From Vibrio cyclitrophicus (GTDB lineage Bacteria; Pseudomonadota; Gammaproteobacteria; Enterobacterales; Vibrionaceae), in contig CP065367.1 of NCBI GenBank assembly GCA_023206055.1, positions 1,364,001 to 1,428,000 on the forward strand: a DNA stretch of 64,000 bases, read 5' to 3'. The position numbers were made by a program, and so were the translations under genes. Each line of letters begins with the position of its first letter. Position 1 is the first letter of the stretch. The notes below the pieces were generated by a model. It was not told the DNA's origin. It did no database searches and saw only the letters and a list, made by a program, of their open reading frames with translations. Positions 1 through 8,257 of the stretch are shown in pieces.

Positions 1-772
1 AGAAAGGCAGTTCTGGGTCAGGGATCGGATAGATAAGGTGATTCACCACCTGGTTGTGTTTCGCGTCCAACTGATAATACTCACCGCGATAAGGGACGAT
101 TTGGAAGTCGGTTTCAATGCCAAGCATGCTGGTCATTCTGTCGGCCATCAAACCAGAACAAGTGATCAAGAATCGGCTGTTCAGTTGTAGAGTTTGACCA
201 TCGACTTTGCACGTTAACTGCACTTCATCTTCTTGCTCATCCGCCATGATCACTTCTGTGCCGAGACTGAGCTTGCCGCCCGCCTCAACAAACTCTTGAG
301 CCATTACTTCGGTGACTTTTTTGTAGTCGACGATGCTGGTGGTTTTGACATAAATCGCGCCCAAGCCCGTGATGTTAGGCTCGGCAAGTTTCAGTTGCGC
401 TTGGTCCAACAAATCGACATCAATGTCGTTATCATGACAACGTTGATAGAGCGCATTCATGCGCTCGACTTCCTGCTCATTGGTCGCGACCAACAGCTTA
501 CCGCAGTTTTCGACAGGGATATCGTGATGGCTGCAAAAGGCGATGGTGCGCTCTACGCCACGCTTACAAAAATCGGCCTTTAAACTGCCTGGAGCGTAGT
601 AAACGCCAGCGTGAATCACACCACTGTTATGGCCAGTTTGGTGCTGCGCGAAGCCACGCTCCTTTTCGACTAAAAGGATACTTTTATCAGGGTGAACTTG
701 CTGTAATTGCCATGCCGTCGACACACCAACAATGCCACCACCAACGATAATATAGTCGTATGTTGAGTTCAT
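1..772 (-). CDS. lhgO: L-2-hydroxyglutarate oxidase LhgO, 5' part (3' end outside window)
   Basis: An open frame runs leftward from ATG at 772 to the window edge, giving the first ~257 residues. The start MNSTYDYIIVGGGIVGVST carries a GxGxxG-type FAD-binding Rossmann motif. It is followed by HNSGVIHAGVYY, the flavin-region signature of L-2-hydroxyglutarate oxidases, and by a DAO-type fold. The family oxidises L-2-hydroxyglutarate to 2-oxoglutarate at the membrane and passes electrons to quinones. The protein is cut only by the window boundary and no internal stop is seen. Family assignment is fairly secure; another DAO-family oxidoreductase is the alternative. Confidence 0.82.
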   Translation of the reverse strand, partial: MNSTYDYIIVGGGIVGVSTAWQLQQVHPDKSILLVEKERGFAQHQTGHNSGVIHAGVYYAPGSLKADFCKRGVERTIAFCSHHDIPVENCGKLLVATNEQEVERMNALYQRCHDNDIDVDLLDQAQLKLAEPNITGLGAIYVKTTSIVDYKKVTEVMAQEFVEAGGKLSLGTEVIMADEQEDEVQLTCKVDGQTLQLNSRFLITCSGLMADRMTSMLGIETDFQIVPYRGEYYQLDAKHNQVVNHLIYPIPDPELPF

Positions 773-797
773 AATATTCCTACATTCAATCCTTTAA

Positions 798-2975
798 TTA
801 TAGGGAAGACGCGACAGTGTTAGATCCGGTTTGAGGTAACTTTTTTTCCTCACTTTCTGATTCCTTTTTCACTTGATTTGCATCGTATTTACGACCGCTG
901 TAGATGAAGATACCAACAAAAATGGCAACACATACCAAACGGATCACGACTGAAACATCAGGCCATACTAGAGCTACACCTATCGCAACCAACACTACTC
1001 GAGTAATAATATTAACTTCGCTCTCTAAATAACCTTCAATCGCCGCGATAAACGCGTAAGTACCAATAACAGCAAAGCCACCCGTGACTAACACGGAGGC
1101 CACATCCCAACTTACCAAGTTAGTGTAGGCAATCAACAATGGTACTAAATACAAGCCTTTGGCGATCTTCCATGCCATTAAGCCCGTTCTCATCGGGGGT
1201 GTTTTAGCAATGGTTGCAGCCGCAAATGCAGTTAAACAAACAGGCGGAGTCACGTTGCTGTCTTGCGATAACCAGAAAATAATTAAGTGAGCCGAAAGCA
1301 GTGCGAGGCTGATTGCTTCTAAGCCAAGGCTCTGTTCAAGCAGAGTTTCCACAAAATCAGCAGGAACCAACGCAATCATCTCTTTCGCCGTTTCCAACGC
1401 CATCGGTGCGTTCAATAGATCAAGCTTATCTGGCGCAGCCAACATAAAGATGGCTTTAGCTTGCTCAGGAAGCTGCCCTGACACCAACAAGTCGAGCAGC
1501 TGACTTTCAGCAATCAATTTATACAAGGCAGGAGCAGACAATGTTCCCAACACAATATAAGCCGCCGTTACTGGTAACCCCATACCCAGAATCAAAGACG
1601 CCAGTGCGATCAACGCAATCATCACCAGTAACTCGCCATTCGCCCAGCTGTTGATCATCAAAGAGAAGGTGTTACCAATTCCCGTAGTGCTAATGACATT
1701 AACAACTAGACCAATACCAACTAATAACACAGCCGTTGTCGCCATGTTTTTTGCGCCTTGAGACAAAGCTTCAATGATCGCTTTCGGTCCCATTTTGTGA
1801 TTTTTAGAGAACCATGATGCCACCACCACAGAAAGAATCGAAATACCCGCAGCGTAAGTCGGCGTAAAGCCTTGAACGAGCAAAGTCACTAACACGGCCA
1901 ATGGGATCAGGTTGTGCCAACCCGACAGCAATACCTTTAACAAAGGTTCACAGCCAGAGGTCACCTTTTGTACACCACTACGCTTCGCTTCAATACGCAC
2001 GAAAAAGGCCACAGACAAAAAGTAGATAAGCGCAGGAACAAAGGAAACCGCAATAATATCGACATAAGGGATCTGCGTGTAAGAGGCCATGATGAATGCG
2101 CCCGCCCCCATCACAGGTGGCATCAGCTGCCCGCCAGTAGATGCAGCCGCTTCAACACCTGCCGCGAAACGCGAAGGGAAACCTGCCTTTTGCATCAAGG
2201 GAATACTGATCACGCCCGTCGATACGGTATTTGCTACGCTCGACCCAGAGACAGAGCCCATCAAGCCGGAGCCAATAACGGCAATGAAACCAGGGCCACC
2301 AATCACTTTGCCCGCCGCGGCACGGGATACATCAATAATGTAGTCGCCGACACCAGATCGAACTAAAAATGCGCCAAATAGGATGAACATGAACACGAAG
2401 GTCCAACTGATTCTTGAGATCGAACCAAACATCCCTTCTGATGAATAAAAGCTTCGATAAAGTAACGTCTCTAGGCTTAAACCCGGAAAATGAAAAATAC
2501 CGCTGGTCCATTGTCCCCAAAGCACTACATAACTTAAGCACACTAAGATAAGCACAGGAATGAACCAGCCCATAGTGCGTCTAATCAGCTCAATGACGAT
2601 GGCAATCGCCAAGATAGAGAAAAACCAATCACTGGCGATAAATTTTACGCCTCGGTCATACAACGCATCTTCGGCAAAGGGAATGTAGATAAGGCAAGCT
2701 AAAGCAGCCAAGGCAATCCCAATATCGATAGTTAATGCTATTTTGCTTTTTTTAAGCGATACATGGGCGGGATACCAAAGTGCGCAAATGATTGCGAAAC
2801 CAGCGAAATGCGTCGCCGAAATCCAAAGCTCTGGCAAGGTAGATAAGGTATTAAACCAAATATGTAGGAGGGAGAGTATCACTCCCATTGTCGTTATTGC
2901 TTTGCCTACCCAAGGGAAATCTGTTCGGGTAGGCAATTCGAATTTTTTCAGTTCCTGCTGCAGCGAATCGCTCAT
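798..2975 (-). CDS. TRAP transporter fused permease (DctQM, TAXI type)
   Basis: This 725-residue polytopic membrane protein combines the small (Q) and large (M) TRAP permease subunits in one chain, as is usual in TAXI-type systems. Hydrophobic helices fill the protein, and the M-type region has the glycine/serine-rich segment GSGLMGSVSGSSVANTVSTG around residue 255. The ATG at 2975 (MSDSLQQEL) is chosen because AGGAG sits just upstream; an ATG 45 bases further up lacks this. It lies downstream of the binding-protein gene on the same strand, separated by a 213-base gap with a large inverted repeat. The pair should import an organic acid or amino acid driven by the sodium gradient. The substrate cannot be read from sequence. 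Confidence 0.9.
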   Translation of the reverse strand: MSDSLQQELKKFELPTRTDFPWVGKAITTMGVILSLLHIWFNTLSTLPELWISATHFAGFAIICALWYPAHVSLKKSKIALTIDIGIALAALACLIYIPFAEDALYDRGVKFIASDWFFSILAIAIVIELIRRTMGWFIPVLILVCLSYVVLWGQWTSGIFHFPGLSLETLLYRSFYSSEGMFGSISRISWTFVFMFILFGAFLVRSGVGDYIIDVSRAAAGKVIGGPGFIAVIGSGLMGSVSGSSVANTVSTGVISIPLMQKAGFPSRFAAGVEAAASTGGQLMPPVMGAGAFIMASYTQIPYVDIIAVSFVPALIYFLSVAFFVRIEAKRSGVQKVTSGCEPLLKVLLSGWHNLIPLAVLVTLLVQGFTPTYAAGISILSVVVASWFSKNHKMGPKAIIEALSQGAKNMATTAVLLVGIGLVVNVISTTGIGNTFSLMINSWANGELLVMIALIALASLILGMGLPVTAAYIVLGTLSAPALYKLIAESQLLDLLVSGQLPEQAKAIFMLAAPDKLDLLNAPMALETAKEMIALVPADFVETLLEQSLGLEAISLALLSAHLIIFWLSQDSNVTPPVCLTAFAAATIAKTPPMRTGLMAWKIAKGLYLVPLLIAYTNLVSWDVASVLVTGGFAVIGTYAFIAAIEGYLESEVNIITRVVLVAIGVALVWPDVSVVIRLVCVAIFVGIFIYSGRKYDANQVKKESESEEKKLPQTGSNTVASSL

Positions 2976-3030
2976 AGAAAACTCCTGCTCTCCACAGCCA
3001 AACGCGCAGAGAAAATCCATAAAGTAAGGT

Positions 3031-3111
3031 GGTGCGTTTTCACTTCAAATAATCGAACGAGTCGGAGACGGTCAAATCAGACAAAGTAGCCGAAACAGAT
3101 GAAAACGCACC
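3031..3111 (-). repeat. Intercistronic inverted repeat between TRAP binding protein and permease
   Basis: GGTGCGTTTTCA at 3031-3042 is perfectly repeated in inverse at 3100-3111. This would form a 12-bp stem with a ~57-nt loop in the mRNA between the binding-protein gene and the permease gene. There is no following T-tract, so it is more likely an mRNA-stabilising or attenuating structure than a simple terminator. Such elements often allow more binding protein than permease to be made; that role here is inference. Confidence 0.6.
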
Positions 3112-3188
3112 AAGCAATTAATTAACGCGAATATTCAGTTCACGCCAAATAGCGAGTTAAAGATAAATGGCTAATCGAAGACAAAGAG

Positions 3189-4202
3189 TTAGTCGACGAT
3201 CAACTCAGAAGGGATTTCTATACCCACTTCTTTATAGTAACGAGCAGCACCAGGGTGAAGCGGAACAGGAAGGCCTGCGATCCCTTTCTCAAGTGCCATT
3301 GCTTTGGTTGCTTTGTGGATACCTTGTAGGAAAGGTAGGTTTTCATAGATAGCTTTGGTCAGTTGATACACATCTTCTTCAGAAATGTCTTCACGAACCG
3401 CTAGGAAGTTAGGTTGGGCAATCGTAGTAATTGGTTTATCGACACCTGGATAAGTGTTTGCTGGGATCTCATACTTGGTCCAGATATTATAATCACCATT
3501 CGCTTGTTTGATTTGTGCATCGGTAAACGACAAGATTTGAATATCTTCACCCAGTGCTGCAAAGGCTTGCGTCACCGCACCAACAGGAACACCAGCAGGC
3601 GTGTTCATACCATCAATTGTGCCATTTTGTAATGCGCTCGCACTGCCACCGTAACCCATAAAGGCGAGTTTAAATTGTTCTGGGTCCACGGATAGGCCTT
3701 GCATGATTTGACGACCTGAGTTTTCAGTCCCAGAGTTCTTCTTACCGATAGAGAATTTCTTACCGTTTAGGTTCTCTAGATCGCTTACCGTACCTGTTTT
3801 TGCTAGATCTGAACGCACAATAAAGTGTTCTACGTTTTGCCATAACATGGAAACTGAACGCAGTTGAGTTTGTCTGCCAGATTTCTCATATGGCCCCAAA
3901 CCCTGCCAAGCCCAAGCACCATACAAACCTTGTAGAATGGCGAACTGAGCTTCGTTCTCATTCAACAACTTTACGTTCTCACCCGAGCCCGCAGAGCTGA
4001 TAGCCGCTAAAGAAAAGTGCTGCTTAGGCGCAAGCTTAACTTTACTCAATGTCGCTAAGGCCACACCTACCGGATAGTAAGTACCACCCGTTGAGGCCGT
4101 CGCTAAAATATAGCTGCGATCTTCTTCAGCTGACGCATTACTGATAAGGCCAAGAGAAGCCATTGCTATCGCTAAAGTTTTAACTAGCTTGTTGTATTTC
4201 AT
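3189..4202 (-). CDS. TAXI-family TRAP transporter solute-binding protein
   Basis: A periplasmic binding protein of 337 residues. Residues 1-25 form a signal peptide ending in ASA. The mature N-terminus (ATASTGGTYYPVGVALA) is the hallmark of the TAXI (TRAP-associated extracytoplasmic immunogenic) family. NSGTENSGRQIMQGL and the GGSASALQNGTIDG region are also typical. The ATG at 4202 is preferred over one 27 bases upstream because GGAG lies at good spacing. It is the first gene of the transporter operon, preceded by a sigma-54 type promoter at 4261-4277. The ligand is unknown; characterised TAXI proteins bind glutamate-like or dicarboxylate ligands. Confidence 0.93.
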   Translation of the reverse strand: MKYNKLVKTLAIAMASLGLISNASAEEDRSYILATASTGGTYYPVGVALATLSKVKLAPKQHFSLAAISSAGSGENVKLLNENEAQFAILQGLYGAWAWQGLGPYEKSGRQTQLRSVSMLWQNVEHFIVRSDLAKTGTVSDLENLNGKKFSIGKKNSGTENSGRQIMQGLSVDPEQFKLAFMGYGGSASALQNGTIDGMNTPAGVPVGAVTQAFAALGEDIQILSFTDAQIKQANGDYNIWTKYEIPANTYPGVDKPITTIAQPNFLAVREDISEEDVYQLTKAIYENLPFLQGIHKATKAMALEKGIAGLPVPLHPGAARYYKEVGIEIPSELIVD

Positions 4203-4260
4203 TGTTACTCTCCATGTAGGGTTATTCACGTTATATTTTTGTTAACAACAATCACTAGAT

Positions 4261-4277
4261 AGCAAGCACAATGCCAA
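4261..4277 (-). promoter_or_regulatory. Sigma-54 (-24/-12) promoter of the TAXI-TRAP operon
   Basis: Read on the minus strand this is TTGGCATTGTGCTTGCT, with GG and GC exactly 12 bases apart as in the TGGCA-N6-TTGC RpoN consensus. It lies about 60 bases upstream of the binding-protein start and is oriented toward it. An intact sigma-54 activator gene immediately upstream supports the call. Confidence 0.78.
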
Positions 4278-4326
4278 TTTTTAAACTACTGTTTTTATTA
4301 TGATTTATTTTAAAGGCCACCTAAAG

Positions 4327-4344
4327 TAAGCCATTTTCTGCTTA
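4327..4344. promoter_or_regulatory. Enhancer-like palindrome 1 (probable DctD-type binding site)
   Basis: TAAGCCATTTTCTGCTTA is an imperfect dyad with TAAGC/GCTTA arms. Two more copies follow at 4361 and 4471. Its position ~50-65 bp upstream of the sigma-54 promoter suits an activator-binding upstream sequence. Confidence 0.65.
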
Positions 4345-4360
4345 TTTCACTACTAATGAG

Positions 4361-4378
4361 TAAGCTATTTTTTGCTTA
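4361..4378. promoter_or_regulatory. Enhancer-like palindrome 2
   Basis: TAAGCTATTTTTTGCTTA starts 34 bp from copy 1, about three helical turns, so the two would lie on the same DNA face. It has the same TAAGC/GCTTA arms. Confidence 0.65.
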
Positions 4379-4470
4379 TCCAAAGCCGCAGTTAACATCC
4401 CCTTAAAGGTGGTCAGGTCACATCATGTTATATTTATGTGATCAATGTTTGTAAAGTGATAAATATACGA

Positions 4471-4488
4471 TGAGCCATTTATTGCTCA
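4471..4488. promoter_or_regulatory. Enhancer-like palindrome 3
   Basis: TGAGCCATTTATTGCTCA matches the other two in layout, with TGAGC/GCTCA arms. It starts 110 bp from copy 2 and 32 bp beyond the regulator's stop codon. The whole intergenic stretch 4203-4520 is accounted for by the promoter and these three sites. Confidence 0.6.
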
Positions 4489-4520
4489 TCAATATCCAAT
4501 AAACGCGACTGTCAAACCGA

Positions 4521-5864
4521 TCATTGAGAATCGACGTAGTCACTTCGATTCAACCCATAACGCACCATCTTTTGGTTCAATGTTCGACGAGGTAAATCCA
4601 AGTCTTGCATAACATCATTGATGCGTCCCTGATAACGCACTAGCGCATCATGAATCACTTTCCGTTCAAAGCTCTGCACTTGAACCGCCAACGGGATGCC
4701 TGCCGTTGTGGACTCTGTGACAGAATTAGGACGACACGCCAAAATATCACCAACGGTCAGGCTTTCATCCAGCGCAAAACGAATCGCAACATTACGCAGT
4801 TCACGCACATTGCCCGGCCATGCATACGACAACAAGGCATAGCGATCGGCTTCACTGGCCGCTCGGGTTTCGCTGTTCGCTTCTTGAGTGAAGTGTTCAA
4901 AAAGGATAAGAGCATCGTCTTCTCGTTCACTAAGGGGAGGTAAATGCAGTTGAGCAACGTTCAAACGATAGAAAAGATCTTGGCGAAAATCGGGATGATT
5001 CAGTAAATCGCTTTTCGAGGCAGAGACCACTCGTAGATCAACATGTTGTTGCTGATTCCCACCCACGCGTTCGACAACATTATCTTGCAAGGTACGCAGC
5101 ACTTTGACCTGCATCGACAGTGGCATGCTCTCTATTTCATCGAGAAACACCGTGCCTTTGTCTGCAAATTCAAGCTTACCAATACGTCGCTTGGCCGCAC
5201 CAGTAAATGCCCCGGCTTCGTGTCCAAACAGCTCGCTTTCAAAGAGGTTTTCTGGAATCGCGCCACAGTTTAGCGGCACAAAAGGATGAGGTTTACGCTG
5301 ACTAAATTTATGTAAACAAGAGGCAACGAGCTCTTTCCCACAGCCAGTTTCACCATAAATGATCACGTTGGTATCAATTGAAGCGACCTTTTGTATTTGT
5401 TCTCGTAATGCACACATCACTCTGCTGCGGCCAATCAGAACTTGTTCAATGCCCTTCAGGTTATCCAAATAGCTTTGACGATTTATCCTATCTTGACCAC
5501 TTTGATGTTTATCTACCGCTTCCGATACCGTTTGAGACAAACGCTCTGGATCGAATGGCTTTTCAATAAAATCATACGCGCCTTGCTGTAATGCCTTAAC
5601 GGCCATATCGACATCACCATGTCCGGTGATCAAGATAACAGGTACTTCTGGCACCAAATCTTTAAAGCGACTTAACAGTTCAACACCATCAATATCAGGT
5701 AAGCGCACATCGCTAATGATGGTCTGAAAATCACCTTCCACGACCGCATCTAACGCGTCTTGTCCAACCTCAAATGCGGTGACATCGAAGCCTGCCAACT
5801 GCAACCATTGGCTGGTTGCTTGACGCACAATTGCGTCATCTTCAATCAAAGCAATACGTTGCAT
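4521..5864 (-). CDS. Sigma-54-dependent response regulator, DctD-like
   Basis: A 447-residue activator with three domains. The receiver domain (1-115) has phospho-acceptor Asp52 and conserved Lys102. The AAA+ domain has Walker A GETGCGKE at 171-178 and an intact sigma-54 contact loop GAFTGA at 218-223. A Fis-type helix-turn-helix lies at the C-terminus (RYQGRINDVMQDLDLPRRTL). The start at 5864 (MQRIALIEDD) is used because the receiver fold begins there and GGGAAGAG lies upstream; the longer frame adds 43 unrelated residues. It sits between the TRAP operon and its divergent partner kinase and should activate the promoter at 4261-4277 through the three palindromes. Confidence 0.92.
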   Translation of the reverse strand: MQRIALIEDDAIVRQATSQWLQLAGFDVTAFEVGQDALDAVVEGDFQTIISDVRLPDIDGVELLSRFKDLVPEVPVILITGHGDVDMAVKALQQGAYDFIEKPFDPERLSQTVSEAVDKHQSGQDRINRQSYLDNLKGIEQVLIGRSRVMCALREQIQKVASIDTNVIIYGETGCGKELVASCLHKFSQRKPHPFVPLNCGAIPENLFESELFGHEAGAFTGAAKRRIGKLEFADKGTVFLDEIESMPLSMQVKVLRTLQDNVVERVGGNQQQHVDLRVVSASKSDLLNHPDFRQDLFYRLNVAQLHLPPLSEREDDALILFEHFTQEANSETRAASEADRYALLSYAWPGNVRELRNVAIRFALDESLTVGDILACRPNSVTESTTAGIPLAVQVQSFERKVIHDALVRYQGRINDVMQDLDLPRRTLNQKMVRYGLNRSDYVDSQ

Positions 5865-6072
5865 GATCTCTTCCCATCGCTTACACCTAAATAATATCGA
5901 CCACGGTATGTAAAAAAGCCGCAGACTAAAAGGAGCTAGCTCCCACTTTGAATAACACTCCTTTAACAGTTTTATAATGTTTGCTAGCTTCAATTTGTTC
6001 CAGATTCAACCTTCCATGTGGTAATAAAACGCAGCTTTTCAACTCAATAATTTAAAAAGGATTTAATCAAGA

Positions 6073-8136
6073 ATGGTTAACAAAAATCGATATTGGTTGT
6101 TCCTGTTTGCCTGTTTATTGATTGGTTTAGTTCAGGTAACCACCAAAAGTGGCATAAGCCAATGGAAGCTAGAACAAGCTCAGCGTTACGCAGAACAGCG
6201 CTTCCTTGGATACATTGCCGAAGCAAGACGCACGCTCAAACGTTTTTACTATTTGCCTTATCTCGTGACGAACGATGAAACCAGCGTGCGTTTTATTGAT
6301 GGTGACATTCGCCTCCAAAAACACATTAAAAAACAGCTGATTCAGTTAGACAAAGCGGCTAACACCAAAGGATGGTATCTACTTTCCGCAAACGGTGATT
6401 TGCTTGTTTCTAGCGTAGAAAGGAACAAACTCAGTAAAAAAAGCGCCAGCACTATTGTGTCCAAGATCCACCAGCAAGGCGGTGCGATCTCCCTAGTAAC
6501 CAAAAATAAAGGCGTCACACCCGATTATTTTATTGCTGCACCCGTTTATCGAGCATCCGATGTGGTAGGCATTGTTGCAGTACAAATTGATTTATCATTA
6601 CTGATCGACCAATGGTTTGCCGATGGTGAAGCCATCTTGTTTCAAAACCCTCGCGATCAGTTTTTTCTATCGAGTGATCACCGATTAAATGCAGATTGGT
6701 TCAATGAAAATTTCACTTCACAACCGCTCGCTACAAAGCGTGAGCTATATGACCAAACCCACATTCGAGTATGGCGACTGAAAGATAAAGATTACCTTAT
6801 TCAATCCATAAAGTTAGACGACCTGAATTGGCGCTTAACCTACCTAACGCCGTTAACCAGTCTAAACCAAACCACAAGTTGGATAAGTTGGAGCGTCGCA
6901 GTAGGTTGTCTGTTCATTCTGTTATTGCTGGTTATTCTTTATCAAAGACGTCAGAAAAAGCTCAGCAATTTACGAATACAAAAACTCATCGAAGAGTCGG
7001 AAAAGCGTCTGTCTGGGATGATCAATAAAACGCACGTTGGGCTAGTGCTGATCGACAAACATGGTCATATCCATGATATTAACCTCATGGCCAAGAACTA
7101 CTTCTCACTATCCGATTCAATGATCAGTAACATCAAAGCTTGGCAGTTATTTGAGGCAGGCAATCCAAATTCAACCACCTTGCAGTTACTTCAGAACCTA
7201 GAGCAACACCAAGAACTGGCCGAAATAACCAGCGTCGAAACCATGGCAAGGCGCAGCGATGGTAGCTACTTTCCGGTACTGTTTTCTATAAGTGCCTTTC
7301 CTTGGCATGCGACCACTTATTATCTGTGTACCGTGATCGATATTAGTAAGCGCAAAAAAGCAGAAATTGCAGTGCAAAACGCTAATAAAACGCTTCAACT
7401 ACGTGTAGAAGAGCGAACACAAGACCTCAAAGACGCACAACAAGAACTGGTTGAATCAAGCAAACTTGCCGCACTAGGGCGGATGTCGAGTGCGATCACT
7501 CATGAGCTCAATCAACCGCTTACTGGTCTAAAAACCCTGCTTTCAAGTAATCAACTACTGATGGAAAGAGGCGAGACCAAGATGTTGAAAGCGAACATGG
7601 ACTTAGTGATGAGCCTCATCGACAGAATGGCCAACATGACCAGTCAATTGAAGTCGTTCGCATTTAAAAGACTTGAGAAGCCCTATCCAGTTTCACTGAC
7701 TGACGCACTGCAAGAAACCCTACGAATTCACCAAGCCGAATTAGACAAAATCGATATTCGCGTGCGTGTTGCTTCTAATATTTCGATGGTGATGGGTGAA
7801 GAAGCCAGGCTAAGCCAAGTTCTTGGAAACCTGATTCGAAACGCAATAGACGCCACTCAAAATCAAACACCCGCGACCATTGTTATCAGCGCACATACCG
7901 ATCAACAACGCGTGATCATCAAAGTGCAAGATAATGGCTGTGGCGTATCAGAAGACCAACTCGAAACCATTTTTGAACCCTTCCATACCAACAAAAAAAT
8001 GGGCGAAGGTTTGGGTCTCGGCTTGGCCATCACAGCAAACAATGTGCGGGATATGCAAGGCACCTTGATAGCGAAGAACAACCCAGATCAAGGCATGACA
8101 TTCACGTTAACGCTACAGAATAGTGATAGTGAGTAA
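6073..8136 (+). CDS. DctB-like sensor histidine kinase
   Basis: 687 residues. The N-terminus has a membrane helix (about 8-25), then a periplasmic sensing region of ~240 residues and a second membrane helix near 275-295. A PAS domain covers roughly 316-425 and a short coiled coil follows. The HisKA H-box has His477 in the motif THELNQPL. The HATPase domain shows N-box NLIRNAIDATQ and G-boxes DNGCGV and GEGLGLGLAI. It is divergent from the DctD-like regulator and most likely senses the solute imported by the neighbouring TRAP system. The C4-dicarboxylate kinase DctB is the nearest known relative by architecture, but the ligand is not established. Confidence 0.9.
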   Translation: MVNKNRYWLFLFACLLIGLVQVTTKSGISQWKLEQAQRYAEQRFLGYIAEARRTLKRFYYLPYLVTNDETSVRFIDGDIRLQKHIKKQLIQLDKAANTKGWYLLSANGDLLVSSVERNKLSKKSASTIVSKIHQQGGAISLVTKNKGVTPDYFIAAPVYRASDVVGIVAVQIDLSLLIDQWFADGEAILFQNPRDQFFLSSDHRLNADWFNENFTSQPLATKRELYDQTHIRVWRLKDKDYLIQSIKLDDLNWRLTYLTPLTSLNQTTSWISWSVAVGCLFILLLLVILYQRRQKKLSNLRIQKLIEESEKRLSGMINKTHVGLVLIDKHGHIHDINLMAKNYFSLSDSMISNIKAWQLFEAGNPNSTTLQLLQNLEQHQELAEITSVETMARRSDGSYFPVLFSISAFPWHATTYYLCTVIDISKRKKAEIAVQNANKTLQLRVEERTQDLKDAQQELVESSKLAALGRMSSAITHELNQPLTGLKTLLSSNQLLMERGETKMLKANMDLVMSLIDRMANMTSQLKSFAFKRLEKPYPVSLTDALQETLRIHQAELDKIDIRVRVASNISMVMGEEARLSQVLGNLIRNAIDATQNQTPATIVISAHTDQQRVIIKVQDNGCGVSEDQLETIFEPFHTNKKMGEGLGLGLAITANNVRDMQGTLIAKNNPDQGMTFTLTLQNSDSE

Positions 8137-8185
8137 TCGCTTACATAGAGTTTAGAAATCACACTCTATTGAGAGACTAAAACTA

Positions 8186-8213
8186 AAAAACCGCCCACAT
8201 GAGGGCGGTTTTG
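8186..8213. terminator. Bidirectional terminator
   Basis: ACCGCCC-ACATGA-GGGCGGT hairpin flanked by A-rich sequence on one side and T-rich on the other, between two convergent genes (sensor kinase and hexosaminidase). Confidence 0.9.
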
Positions 8214-8257
8214 ATTCACTTATTGGCGTGTGACTTATCAGCTAATCAGTTAGAGAC

